Positions 17,623-25,642 of a stretch of 64,000 bases of DNA are shown one piece after another. The notes beneath the pieces were generated by a model, which worked only from the letters and a program-made list of their open reading frames with translations, made no database searches and was not told the origin of the DNA. Both the position numbers and the translations under genes were made by a program. Numbering within the stretch: the first letter of the stretch is position 1; every line of letters starts with the position of its first letter. Origin of the DNA: an uncultured Mollicutes bacterium (lineage in GTDB: Bacteria > Bacillota_I > Bacilli_A > Acholeplasmatales > Anaeroplasmataceae); contig UQFG01000007.1 of the NCBI GenBank assembly GCA_900540175.1, positions 1 through 64,000 on the forward strand, given 5' to 3'.

Positions 17623-17628
17623 ATTATA
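17623..17628 (-). promoter_or_regulatory. -10 element of the pstS promoter
   Basis: TATAAT on the minus strand 33 bases before pstS. No good -35 is present at 17 bases (AT-rich only), as expected for a PhoP-activated promoter. Confidence 0.65.
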
Positions 17629-17660
17629 AAGACAACTTTTTCAGATAAAAATCATGCCTC

Positions 17661-17687
17661 TGTAAAAAATTGTAAAGAAATTGTAAA
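17661..17687 (-). promoter_or_regulatory. Pho box upstream of pstS
   Basis: Three direct TTTACA repeats (17661-17666, 17671-17676, 17682-17687 on the minus strand) spaced 10 and 11 bases, matching the TT(A/C/T)ACA repeats bound by PhoP dimers in Bacillus, and placed about 33-60 bases upstream of the -10. Confidence 0.8.
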
Positions 17688-17690
17688 AAA

Positions 17691-17731
17691 AAAGACTTGC
17701 AAGACCAAAATAGGTCCAAACGCAAGTCTTT
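17691..17731 (-). terminator. Terminator after the pseudouridine synthase gene
   Basis: Outer 10-base arms AAAGACTTGC (17691-17700) and GCAAGTCTTT (17722-17731) with an inner GACC/GGTC pair (17703-17706, 17713-17716) and U-run. It isolates the pho box from upstream transcription. Confidence 0.85.
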
Positions 17732-17750
17732 TTTACAACGATTTTATGCA

Positions 17751-18446
17751 TCAACATTCTTTCAATGCCGCAATCTCTTCTTTTGTTAATAGCCGGTAAT
17801 CTCCCTCTTTCAAATCCATAGGAAGATTTAAAGGCCCAAACGAAATCCGTTTCAACGTCAAAACCGTTCCGCCAACGGCTTCCATCATCCGTTTGATTTG
17901 ATGGTACTTTCCTTCTTGAATCGTGATGACAGCGCGATTTTGTTCTACTGAAATGGTTGCCGGAAGACAGACAAAGTCGTCTTCTAAGCGAACTCCTTCG
18001 GCAAAAAGCGTCGCATAATTCGGACATAACGTACCCGAAAACGTCAACTCGTACGTTTTATCCACATGATTTTTAGGCGACAGCAATTGATGTGCCAATT
18101 TTCCGTTATTGGTAATCAGCAGCAGTCCCGTTGTATCTTTGTCCAATCGACCGACCGGGAATAAGTTTCTTCGGTCGTAACCATCGATCAAATCCAGTAC
18201 CGTCGGTTGACTAGAATCGCGGGTTGCCGTCAAAACACCTTGCGGTTTATTCATCAACAAGTAAATCTCATCCTCATAACAAACCGCTTCATCAAACAAA
18301 ATGATTTCATCCGTTTTCTCATCGACTTTGTAATCATCGTTTGCGACAACTTCTCCGTTTACCGATACATAGCCTTGACGGATCAGGGCTTTTACGTTCT
18401 TTCGGCTGCCATATCCCATATGGGACAACAGTTTATCTAAGCGCAT
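17751..18446 (-). CDS. RsuA/RluB-type rRNA pseudouridine synthase
   Basis: A 231-residue RNA-modifying enzyme: N-terminal S4 RNA-binding domain (MRLDKLLSHMGYGSRKNVKALIRQGYVSVNG) and a catalytic domain with the active-site Asp in FPVGRLDKDTTGLLLITNNG and the KTYEL and EGKYHQIKRMM motifs. Size and the single S4 domain fit RsuA (16S U516) more than RluB, but the site cannot be fixed from sequence. It overlaps the thioesterase gene by 10 bases and ends at a strong terminator. Confidence 0.92.
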   Translation of the reverse strand: MRLDKLLSHMGYGSRKNVKALIRQGYVSVNGEVVANDDYKVDEKTDEIILFDEAVCYEDEIYLLMNKPQGVLTATRDSSQPTVLDLIDGYDRRNLFPVGRLDKDTTGLLLITNNGKLAHQLLSPKNHVDKTYELTFSGTLCPNYATLFAEGVRLEDDFVCLPATISVEQNRAVITIQEGKYHQIKRMMEAVGGTVLTLKRISFGPLNLPMDLKEGDYRLLTKEEIAALKEC

Positions 18447-18916
18447 GGTAGTAAAATCTCCCGCACATCATCTTCGATATAATCAGACATTTCCTCATGA
18501 AAGGAAGCCTCCGTGATTTTCTCGGGCGGTAAAATCAAATACCGAACATCGGAGGTAGCCAAAACCGTTCCGTCTTGCAAACAAATCCGACAAGTGGCTT
18601 CGAAAAACCGATCGGTCTTTTTTGTAATCTCGCCGATACCAAGCAAAGGGACATGATAAGGAACCGGTTTGCGGTATTTGACCGAAAGTGATGTGGTAAC
18701 AGCCAATTTTTCAGGTTCGTAAACCCAAAAAGCCCGATGAGCCAATTCATCCAACATCGCCGCAATCATTCCGCCATGCACACGCCCCGGATAACTTTGA
18801 TGGATTTCCTTAAAAGAAAACAGCGAAACCAACATCCGATTTTCCATTTCGTAAAATGCCGCCTGCACACCACCCGGATTCTTCATCCCGCAAATTAGGC
18901 ACATCTTACTGTTCAT
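18437..18916 (-). CDS. PaaI-type hotdog thioesterase
   Basis: About 159 residues. After a CLICG-x-NP N-terminus it has the hotdog active-site helix GRVHGGMIAAMLDELAHRAF and VKYRKPVP strand of the PaaI/YbgC thioesterase group, which hydrolyse acyl-CoA thioesters; the substrate is unknown. I choose ATG 18914-18916 (MNSKMCLICG) as start, overlapping the end of the preceding fusion gene by 11 bases; a start ten codons or more upstream is possible but adds residues not typical of the family. Confidence 0.8.
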   Translation of the reverse strand: MNSKMCLICGMKNPGGVQAAFYEMENRMLVSLFSFKEIHQSYPGRVHGGMIAAMLDELAHRAFWVYEPEKLAVTTSLSVKYRKPVPYHVPLLGIGEITKKTDRFFEATCRICLQDGTVLATSDVRYLILPPEKITEASFHEEMSDYIEDDVREILLPCA

Positions 18917-20030
18917 TTGTTTTTTGATAACTTTCATAGATACGCTCCAATCCATCGGTTCGATAATCATCAAAAACATGCGGATCGTCTTTCAATAAAT
19001 CCGCGACAAAATCGGCACACGAAGCCGCATCGACCAAATACGACAAACTATTGCCGATCCGACAAGATCGGGCGATGTTCAATTTCAAAAAATACGGCAA
19101 TAATTTTTCATAATGATCGCTGATATGCATAGAAGCCGTTGAATAATGACGGGGCATATAAAAATCGATCGTCCGATCTTCTTCCCGACTGATAAAATGA
19201 TACACATGATCCGTAAAACGATTCTCCACATCAAAGGCTTCTTCTATACTGTGAATAAATGTGTTTTTGGAAAGCGGGGCTCCCAAAAACAAGATTTTGG
19301 CTTTAAGATCTTTCAAGATGCCGAAACAGCCTGTCGGCGGAACCGGCGTGGTTGCGTGAAGATCCAAAGCAAGGTATGCTTCTTTGTTTTTACCATAGGC
19401 ACAAACCGAATGCGTCGGATGCAAACTGCGCCGAAATCCCGGCATCCGCCTGGCAATATTGGTCAATGCCCCGACACACGAATCGCTTTCCAAAACGTCG
19501 AATACATCCCCGTCTTGCCGAATCGTCGCCCATGTATGGGTCGGGAAAACAACCAATCCGTCCGAAACGGCATCGCAAAAGGCCCGAATCAACGATTCCG
19601 GTCCGTCTTTTAAAGAACCGACGCTTTTCAAACTGGAATGGATCATCAAACAATCATCAGACCGAAGACCACACCGTTTTAGATCCCAGCGTAAATCCTC
19701 ATAAGAGGTTTGAAGCATTTCGATATACGTTTGAAAATACTGTTCCTGAAACCGTGTTTTCTCATATATTTCTTCTTTTGAAACCATCCCGTCAGCCACA
19801 ACCCACTTATCTTCCACATCATCTTCGCGGTGAATAATCGCAATCACCGTCCCCGTAAACGAATCAAGTGGATGGTCGATACCGAGGACGTAGGCATCCT
19901 GTTCTTCGCCGTCTTCTGCCAACAAACCGGGAATATGGCCGTAATTAAGCGGATAAAGAATATCCGGATGATTGGGATGGACACTTCCCATTTTACGGTC
20001 GATGAGAACCGTTACTTTTTTTCCGAGCAT
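18906..20030 (-). CDS. Fusion: inorganic pyrophosphatase-like domain + AAC(3)-type N-acetyltransferase
   Basis: A 374-residue cytoplasmic protein. Residues 1-110 resemble a short inorganic pyrophosphatase-like family: RKMGSVHPNHPDILYPLNYGHIPG, DGEEQDAYVLGID, FTGTVIAIIHREDD. Residues about 112-365 are an AAC(3)-type (Antibiotic_NAT) domain: LMIHSSLKSVG, GLVVFPTHTW, FRRSLHPTHSVCAYGK and ILFLGAPLSKNTFIHSIEE. Such N-terminal domains are normally separate proteins. AAC(3) enzymes acetylate aminoglycosides, but many chromosomal relatives have other amine substrates, so resistance should not be assumed. A normal pyrophosphatase is also present at 37554-38090. Confidence 0.85.
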   Translation of the reverse strand: MLGKKVTVLIDRKMGSVHPNHPDILYPLNYGHIPGLLAEDGEEQDAYVLGIDHPLDSFTGTVIAIIHREDDVEDKWVVADGMVSKEEIYEKTRFQEQYFQTYIEMLQTSYEDLRWDLKRCGLRSDDCLMIHSSLKSVGSLKDGPESLIRAFCDAVSDGLVVFPTHTWATIRQDGDVFDVLESDSCVGALTNIARRMPGFRRSLHPTHSVCAYGKNKEAYLALDLHATTPVPPTGCFGILKDLKAKILFLGAPLSKNTFIHSIEEAFDVENRFTDHVYHFISREEDRTIDFYMPRHYSTASMHISDHYEKLLPYFLKLNIARSCRIGNSLSYLVDAASCADFVADLLKDDPHVFDDYRTDGLERIYESYQKTNEQ

Positions 20031-20046
20031 ACCGACTCCTTCATCC

Positions 20047-20871
20047 TCAGCGGAAATTATAAATCAAATCTTCCACTTCTAAATCGTGGTCGACAACGAC
20101 GTAATGGTGATTTCTGATTTCTTCTTTCCAAATTCCTTTTTCGACACCCTGCCAATCGGTTGAACGGCAAATTTTAAATTCCAAATGCGTTCCTTTCGGA
20201 TAAGCAATGACGGCTTCAAAACAATTGTCGGCCGTCTTGTTCATCTTCACAGCCAGCCGTTCATCCCAGTTGGCATAATTGCTGATAATAAACAACTGCT
20301 GTGCCTGATCTTTGGCCTCATAACACAGATGCGCCGTAAAATGAACTTGATATGTTTCCATCGGTACTTCCACCAACTGACTCTTGCCGTTGATCTGTTT
20401 TCTGATGTATTTTTTAATCCAACCTTGTTCCAACAAGCATTCAAACGAACGCGGATAAAAGACCGCTTTGTAATCTTTTTGTTTTTGCGCACAACGCTCG
20501 GTTGCCTGTTCTTTTTCAAGGGCCGTTTCCAACAACATCAAAGCCTGTTTCAAACTTCTTTTCGATTTAAGATCGATCTTTACCGGTACATCCTGCGTAC
20601 TCTTTTTATCCGATACATCTTTGAATTTGATTTTTTCAACATCCAACGCAGTCGGATCCAAAGCCAAATAAAGCGATAAATTCTTCCGTGAAATCCGCAT
20701 CATCCCGATTTTTTTTCTTCCGAAAGAAATGGTTTCTTTTTGAAAACTGATCCGTGTTTTCACGTTGGGATACGTACTGAGCAAATCCTGAATGGCCTGA
20801 TAGTAAACAAGTGGTGTCTGTCTTAAAACCAACTTGGCCGAAAAGGATTCTTTATAGGTTACTTTTTCCAT
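20047..20871 (-). CDS. Two-domain hypothetical with CBM20/48-like C-terminus
   Basis: 274 residues, no membrane segment. Residues about 5-120 are homologous by eye to the middle of the protein at 21728-22948 (shared pattern KLTFRGK/MRISRKNLSLYLAL, then VPVKIDLKSKRSLKQALMLL against TPIQLKIRSNRAVKKALELI). Residues about 175-274 resemble a starch-binding or E-set fold: ISNYANWDERLAVKM, FEAVIAYPKGTHLEFKICR, W-x3-EKG, NHHYVV. The second assignment is tentative. No function can be named. A GGTATAATG -10 lies upstream and the fusion gene follows after 16 bases. Confidence 0.6.
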   Translation of the reverse strand: MEKVTYKESFSAKLVLRQTPLVYYQAIQDLLSTYPNVKTRISFQKETISFGRKKIGMMRISRKNLSLYLALDPTALDVEKIKFKDVSDKKSTQDVPVKIDLKSKRSLKQALMLLETALEKEQATERCAQKQKDYKAVFYPRSFECLLEQGWIKKYIRKQINGKSQLVEVPMETYQVHFTAHLCYEAKDQAQQLFIISNYANWDERLAVKMNKTADNCFEAVIAYPKGTHLEFKICRSTDWQGVEKGIWKEEIRNHHYVVVDHDLEVEDLIYNFR

Positions 20872-21045
20872 CTTGAGAACCTCCCTTTTTCCATCTTTTC
20901 AACATTATACCATATTTTTCGCACAAGAAAAACTTAAAATTGTTTCAAATCGAATAATATCCAATTTTAAAAGCGTTTTTTTAAAATAATCTACTGTTCC
21001 TAAAACATTTTAAACAGCATTCATCCTTCTGATCCCAATAAAAAA

Positions 21046-21072
21046 TGCCTTATCCGATCGACGAATAAGACA
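21046..21072 (-). terminator. Terminator of mntP
   Basis: TGTCTTAT/ATAAGGCA hairpin (one G-U pair) with a TTTTTT tail on the minus strand, in the 228-base gap before the next gene. Confidence 0.7.
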
Positions 21073-21099
21073 ACTTTTTTCTACTATGATCTTAAAATG

Positions 21100-21666
21100 T
21101 TAAAACAGACCCGATACGAAAATTTCAATCCCGATGGCAATTAAAATAATTCCCCCGATGATCTCGGCTTTATTCCCGAGTTTCGTGCCGAAGATCTTTC
21201 CGATCAAAACGGCAACTAGACAAATCAAAAAAGTAACCCCACAAACGATCCCCGTACAAACCAACGCATCCGAAAGTCGGTAATCGGCAATGGTAAACCC
21301 AACCGAAAGCGCATCGATCGATGTGGCAATCGCCTGGATCAGTAAAATTTTTATACCGAGTTTCCCGCATTCTTCTTCGTCGTCTTTAGGCGGATGGATT
21401 CCTTCCCAAACCATTTTTATCCCGATTAAAGCCAACAAGATCAACGCGATCCACGGAATAAAAGGCTCGATATAGGTTAAAAACGCATGCCCGACAAAAT
21501 AGCCCAACAACGGCATCAATCCCTGAAACAAACCGAAACAAGCAGCCATTAAAATCATTTTCAAGACGTTCATCTTAGAATCTTTTAAGCCGTTGGCCAT
21601 GGAAACGCAACAAGCATCCATCGCCAAGCCGATGCCAAGCAAAAAACTACGTATCAACAATTCCAT
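21100..21666 (-). CDS. mntP: Manganese efflux pump MntP
   Basis: A 188-residue inner-membrane protein with six hydrophobic segments and the two acidic family motifs: LGIGLAMDACCVSMANGL in the first segment and IATSIDALSVGFTIAD in the fourth. MntP exports Mn2+. Many mntP genes follow a yybP-ykoY manganese riboswitch; the 61 bases upstream here contain only the terminator of the preceding gene, so no such switch is present and expression probably comes by read-through. Confidence 0.95.
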   Translation of the reverse strand: MELLIRSFLLGIGLAMDACCVSMANGLKDSKMNVLKMILMAACFGLFQGLMPLLGYFVGHAFLTYIEPFIPWIALILLALIGIKMVWEGIHPPKDDEEECGKLGIKILLIQAIATSIDALSVGFTIADYRLSDALVCTGIVCGVTFLICLVAVLIGKIFGTKLGNKAEIIGGIILIAIGIEIFVSGLF

Positions 21667-21693
21667 ATTTCTTCTCCCTCTACTACAAAGAAG

Positions 21694-21718
21694 AAAGACT
21701 TATGAGCCATAAGTCTTT
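21694..21718 (-). terminator. Terminator between the uL15-like gene and mntP
   Basis: AAAGACTTAT/ATAAGTCTTT perfect arms with a 5-base loop and a U-rich tail on the minus strand. Confidence 0.8.
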
Positions 21719-21727
21719 CTTTTCCTT

Positions 21728-22948
21728 TTATTTTTTCACACAAAGACGAACCGCTTTGCCGTTTAAGGCGTGAATCATTTTAACGGCATCGTCGCTGAAA
21801 TCATGCGCTTTAACCGTCAATTGTTTATCCAGCGTTCCCCGTGCCAATACTTTAAGCAGATCCGTTTTGAGCGGAATTAATTTCTTTTCTTTTAAAACGG
21901 CAAGATCGACTGTATCTCCGTTTTCGAAATAAGCAGAAAGCGTGTCGATGTTGATGATTCCTTTCCGAGTTCCGAGTGCTTTTGTTTCTTCTGTTTGATC
22001 GGTTTTCGCATAACTTTCCGGTAATACAGCCACTTCATCGACACTCACTTTGGAAAGCGGAATGGCGTGACGGATTTTGGCATCAAGCGGGATCTGTTCC
22101 AAATCGTATTCTTCGCCGTCTTCCCCATAGACCTTTACTTTGATCTTTTTTTCCCGAATCAGTTCTTCTTTGGTTTGAAAAGGAAGCAAAACAAACTCCT
22201 TTTCTTCCGCATTTTTTTCTTCCAAACCGTATTTAAGACGAACAATGCCGATCAACTCAAGTGCCTTTTTGACAGCCCGATTCGAGCGTATTTTCAGTTG
22301 AATCGGAGTGGCTTGATGGGCTTTCACCGCACCGACCTCTTGATAAGGATAATTCAAATCGGCAACATCACGGGCTTCTAGCGCAACATAAAGCGAAAGC
22401 ATCTTCCCTCTAAATGTCAACTTGGCATACGTTGTACGCCCCAAATAGTAACTTTCTTTTTTCCAACTAGACCGTTTTTTCAATCCGGAAGCAATAAGAC
22501 AAGACGAAAGAATCTGATACCAACGCTGAATTTCTTCGCTAGATTGGATCAAACGGGCTTCTAAACTGTAATTATAAACAATATAAACGGTTTTTCCGGA
22601 AGCATCTTGAATCATCACTTCTTCTTTTTCTTCTTGATCGTCCGGTTGTTCTTGTTCCATCGGTTCTTCAAACGTCGCAATCATTTCTTCTAAAAGCGGC
22701 TTAACTTCTTGTTCGTCACTTAAAACTTCGTCGTTTTTTTCCGGCGCCTGTTCTTGAATCTTAGATGCAATCACCTGTTCCATCGCTTTGACATTTTTCT
22801 TACTTTGACGACGGCGAATAAACCACACAGCCAATAAAACAAGAATCAAGAATCCCACAATCAAAGCGATGATCACAACTTCTGTTACGGGAAATAAAAA
22901 AAGAGTAAAAAAAGGAATACCGTAAATCTTTTTCGTTACCTGAGTCAA
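21728..22948 (-). CDS. Membrane-anchored protein with uL15-like C-terminal domain
   Basis: About 406 residues. One membrane segment near the N-terminus (VVIIALIVGFLILVLLAVWFI), a long acidic region (about 65-125), a domain of about 115 residues shared with the protein at 20047-20871, then a C-terminal domain (about 345-406) like the end of ribosomal protein L15: INIDTLSAYFENGDTVD, LKVLARGTLDKQLTVKAHDFS, AVKMIHALNGKAV. Firmicutes databases hold such proteins under the name uL15 family, but it is not the ribosomal protein. The start is TTG (22946-22948), eight bases after GGAGG; that ribosome site lies in the right arm of an 18-bp hairpin. Confidence 0.7.
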   Translation of the reverse strand: MTQVTKKIYGIPFFTLFLFPVTEVVIIALIVGFLILVLLAVWFIRRRQSKKNVKAMEQVIASKIQEQAPEKNDEVLSDEQEVKPLLEEMIATFEEPMEQEQPDDQEEKEEVMIQDASGKTVYIVYNYSLEARLIQSSEEIQRWYQILSSCLIASGLKKRSSWKKESYYLGRTTYAKLTFRGKMLSLYVALEARDVADLNYPYQEVGAVKAHQATPIQLKIRSNRAVKKALELIGIVRLKYGLEEKNAEEKEFVLLPFQTKEELIREKKIKVKVYGEDGEEYDLEQIPLDAKIRHAIPLSKVSVDEVAVLPESYAKTDQTEETKALGTRKGIINIDTLSAYFENGDTVDLAVLKEKKLIPLKTDLLKVLARGTLDKQLTVKAHDFSDDAVKMIHALNGKAVRLCVKK

Positions 22949-22949
22949 C

Positions 22950-23012
22950 AAAAACACCTCCAAAATGTTTTAGGAATCTGTACATCCATTGTACCATTTT
23001 GGAGGTGTTTTT
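22950..23012 (-). terminator. 18-bp inverted repeat: terminator overlapping promoter and ribosome site
   Basis: Perfect 18-base arms (22950-22967 and 22995-23012) with a 27-base loop. On transcripts from upstream it forms a stem followed by a U-run, ending the DUF3298 operon, and it masks the GGAGGTG site of the next gene. Confidence 0.8.
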
Positions 23013-23016
23013 GCAA
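22988..23016 (-). promoter_or_regulatory. Promoter nested in the hairpin
   Basis: TTGCAA (23011-23016), 17 bases, TACAAT (22988-22993) on the minus strand. The spacer is the first hairpin arm and the -10 is in the loop, so transcripts from here lack that arm and leave the ribosome site free. Confidence 0.65.
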
Positions 23017-23577
23017 TTACAAATCATAAAAATCAAACGGCACGAAATACGACTGAATTCCACTTGCATACGGTGCCACTTGATAAGGTTCGAAAAAAAA
23101 CAGATATCCATCCTCAAGAAGAAGAACATTGCGGTAGTTTTCGTAAGTCGGAGCGGTTCCTTCCGAAAACATCCATTCCACATACATGGAAGAAGCTTGC
23201 AATTCTTCTTTTAATCCTTTTTGAACGATTTGGCTGATTAGACTCAATTCTCCGAGGGAAAAATCCAAAACCGAAAAAAGTCCGCTGTCGGTGATGGAAA
23301 ACGTGTAAAGAGAATGCATGGGATGCGCCCCGCCGTAATCGATGGATTTTTGAAATAAAAACGAAAGACTCAAAGAAGATACATACGGCGTGTAACGGAT
23401 CCATAACTGCTGTTTTTCCGTATAAGAAGAACAATACTTACGCACCTGCTCTTCGATAAACGAACCGATCACTTGATTGTATTTAGAGGGCAATTCCGGA
23501 TAACAAACCGTGAAATGAAAAACCGGATCAACCACGGTAATCGGAACAAAGGTAAGAAAAAAAGGACAAGCAAACAA
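23017..23577 (-). CDS. DUF3298/RsiV-like domain protein
   Basis: 186 residues with the DUF3298 hallmarks SIDYGGAHPMHSLYTFSITDSG and LFFFEPYQVAPYASGIQSYFVPF. The domain is found in RsiV-type anti-sigma factors and other exported proteins, where it binds ligands such as lysozyme. Here there is no membrane anchor, only a short hydrophobic N-terminus (FFLTFVPITVV), so cell location is unclear. The start is TTG (23575-23577) after a GGGTGA ribosome site. It follows the ParB-like gene by 39 bases and probably shares its transcript. Confidence 0.75.
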   Translation of the reverse strand: MFACPFFLTFVPITVVDPVFHFTVCYPELPSKYNQVIGSFIEEQVRKYCSSYTEKQQLWIRYTPYVSSLSLSFLFQKSIDYGGAHPMHSLYTFSITDSGLFSVLDFSLGELSLISQIVQKGLKEELQASSMYVEWMFSEGTAPTYENYRNVLLLEDGYLFFFEPYQVAPYASGIQSYFVPFDFYDL

Positions 23578-23616
23578 AGTTTCACCCTTTGTTAGTATTG
23601 TCCGTTTTGGTTTGGT

Positions 23617-24192
23617 TTATCCGTTTACTTTTTCTTTAGCCAGATTAGCTACATCTTCATCCAGCGCAACGACTTCTTCTTCGGCAGGAATCCAACTTTT
23701 GCTGTAATCGATATCTTTGAACAGCGCCGCCAACCCCGTCAATTGTTTGAGCCGTAAAATCTCATCTTTATCCATTCCCAAATGTTTGGAAATCCAAGCA
23801 TCCGATCGACCCAGTTCATGAAGTTCCCGAATGACATTGCTCATCAGATCCACATCGTGACTTCCCCTGGCCCGATTATGGCGAATCGTACTGGCCATGC
23901 GGTTATCAAGCGACTTGTTGATCACCGATACCGGCAGTTTTCCTTCTTCCCGTTCGTAGATATCTTTATGTTCCAACATGATCCGATACCTGTGAAACCC
24001 ATCGACAATAATATACTTATCTTCTTGTTTGTCGTAATAACAAACAATCGGCATGGTATACCCGTCTTCTTTGATGCTGTCATAAAGCAGTTTCAACTCC
24101 GGCGGAGCCACACTGTTGGGATTGTAAAGATTCGGACTGATCTTTTCGATCGGTACGGCAATCACATGATAAACCGGACTGATAAAAGCCAT
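23617..24192 (-). CDS. ParB/Srx-fold protein, IbrB-like
   Basis: 191 residues with a ParB-type nuclease/CTPase fold: VPIEKISPNLYNPN, LLYDSIKEDGYTMPIV, YIIVDGFHRYRIM (GxHR motif) and TIRHNRARGSHD, then a helix-turn-helix-like stretch (SDAWISKHLGMDKDEILRLKQL). It is adjacent to a PAPS-reductase-like gene, the same pairing as IbrA/IbrB of E. coli and of several phage and plasmid islands. The biochemical activity of the pair is not settled. This is not the chromosome-partition ParB: there is no parA and no parS seen here. Confidence 0.8.
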   Translation of the reverse strand: MAFISPVYHVIAVPIEKISPNLYNPNSVAPPELKLLYDSIKEDGYTMPIVCYYDKQEDKYIIVDGFHRYRIMLEHKDIYEREEGKLPVSVINKSLDNRMASTIRHNRARGSHDVDLMSNVIRELHELGRSDAWISKHLGMDKDEILRLKQLTGLAALFKDIDYSKSWIPAEEEVVALDEDVANLAKEKVNG

Positions 24193-24193
24193 G

Positions 24194-25513
24194 TTACATT
24201 TCCTCCAATTTCTTATATTTTTCTTTGATCGTTGCGATCATTTTCTGTTGTTCCCGCGTCAGACCGAATCCCATATATCGGCAAATATGATCGTTTTTCA
24301 AAATACAATAACACATTCGTTTCCAAGAAGGGATGTCTTTAGAACTTTTGATATCGTCGGTATGGTCGGGAATTTTATCTAAAAAAATGATGCGGCTTTC
24401 TTTTAAAAGCGTATAATTGGAAACGCCGTTGCGGCGGATTCGGTAGCCCCGTTCCACCAACTCACGAATGGTTTTTTCTACCAAACCACCCCCGACGTGA
24501 TGCCAAAAATGCATCGAAGTATTGAATTTTTTAACGTAGTTGTTTCTGATCCTAGTCGGTAAAGTCGATAACAGAAATTTCGTATATGATTCCCACGTAT
24601 GACCTTCCGGTAACGTAATGTTTCGATAACCGAGCGCTTTGCTGCGTCCGTAAATATTTCCGAAATTTACACCCCGAACACGCCCCAACAGTTTCACCCA
24701 CGTTTCCGGTTCGATGACCCGGTACAAATTAAGACTTTCTTTGGCGTAGTCGTTAAAAGGTGAGGCTACCCGCATGGTAGCCGGACTGACCCCCGCATAA
24801 TAAAACATATCGTACAAACGATTGTAATCGTATCCGTTTTCGGCAATCGCATGCCAAACATCGCTTGTTTTCCAGTCGTATAGCGGAGAGGCTACCCAAA
24901 CGTTTTTGAATTGCTGAGAGATATAACAGTTGTTTTTATACCCGTATTTTTTATTGACAAAACCATTGTAACGCTGTAACGATTCTTCTGCCCGAATCCC
25001 TAAAAGACAAATCGTCGCCGTATCTTCATGGGCGATTTTATACCAACGACCGAACTGTTTGGCCAAATTTTCCTGATGCATTTTATACGTATAAGTTGTA
25101 ATCGGATTGTTTTCCAATGTGATGACATAATCGTGTTGCGGACGCTCTCTGATCCACAGATCCTGTTTCTTATCATCCCACGGATACCAGTACATTTCGT
25201 AATTACTGAGGGCCGTTCTGGTTGCCATCGGCAAACAGACCCAATACGGTTCGACATCGTCTTTGATGCGTTCGAATGTTCGTTCGACGTAGTCGGTTGT
25301 ATAACTGTACTGAGCCTCGAAATCCTGATGAAACACACCGATTTTTCGATTCGGATAATACTTTTTTTGAAAATCCAACACCATATCCAGCAATAGACCG
25401 CTGTCTTTTCCGCCGGAAAAAGAAACAAAGATATTCTCAAATTCTTCGAAGATAAAATCCATTCGCTCTAAAAAAGCTTCATACACATTTTTTTCCAACA
25501 ACTTTTTTTTCAT
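24194..25513 (-). CDS. PAPS reductase/PP-loop family protein (DUF3440), IbrA-like
   Basis: 439 residues. A PP-loop ATP-pyrophosphatase signature FVSFSGGKDSGLLLDMVL (residues about 30-47) opens an adenylyl-transfer domain as in PAPS reductase and DndC; the long C-terminal part (NYVKKFNTSMHFWHHVGGG, RNGVSNYTLLKES) fits DUF3440. It lacks the catalytic CGLH-type tail of true PAPS reductases, so sulfate reduction is unlikely. It is followed directly by the ParB-like partner (one-base gap). AT-rich upstream DNA shows no clean promoter. Confidence 0.82.
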   Translation of the reverse strand: MKKKLLEKNVYEAFLERMDFIFEEFENIFVSFSGGKDSGLLLDMVLDFQKKYYPNRKIGVFHQDFEAQYSYTTDYVERTFERIKDDVEPYWVCLPMATRTALSNYEMYWYPWDDKKQDLWIRERPQHDYVITLENNPITTYTYKMHQENLAKQFGRWYKIAHEDTATICLLGIRAEESLQRYNGFVNKKYGYKNNCYISQQFKNVWVASPLYDWKTSDVWHAIAENGYDYNRLYDMFYYAGVSPATMRVASPFNDYAKESLNLYRVIEPETWVKLLGRVRGVNFGNIYGRSKALGYRNITLPEGHTWESYTKFLLSTLPTRIRNNYVKKFNTSMHFWHHVGGGLVEKTIRELVERGYRIRRNGVSNYTLLKESRIIFLDKIPDHTDDIKSSKDIPSWKRMCYCILKNDHICRYMGFGLTREQQKMIATIKEKYKKLEEM

Positions 25514-25642
25514 AGTAAACCCTTATTCTTTTTATAATAATTCAATTTTACCATATTTTTCCAATTTTAAAGCAATTTTTTTGTCATAAAATGGAAATTG
25601 TTTTTACAAAAGGTTGTCGGAAAAACAATTTTTATGAAAAAA

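Noticed and set aside
21667..21727. Manganese (yybP-ykoY) riboswitch before mntP
   Set aside because: The gap holds only a simple terminator hairpin; none of the conserved aptamer motifs occur.
23617..24192. Chromosome-partitioning ParB
   Set aside because: The protein is short, lacks the ParB dimerisation domain and parA partner, and pairs with a PP-loop gene instead.
24194..25513. Assimilatory PAPS reductase
   Set aside because: The catalytic cysteine tail and other sulfate-assimilation genes are missing.
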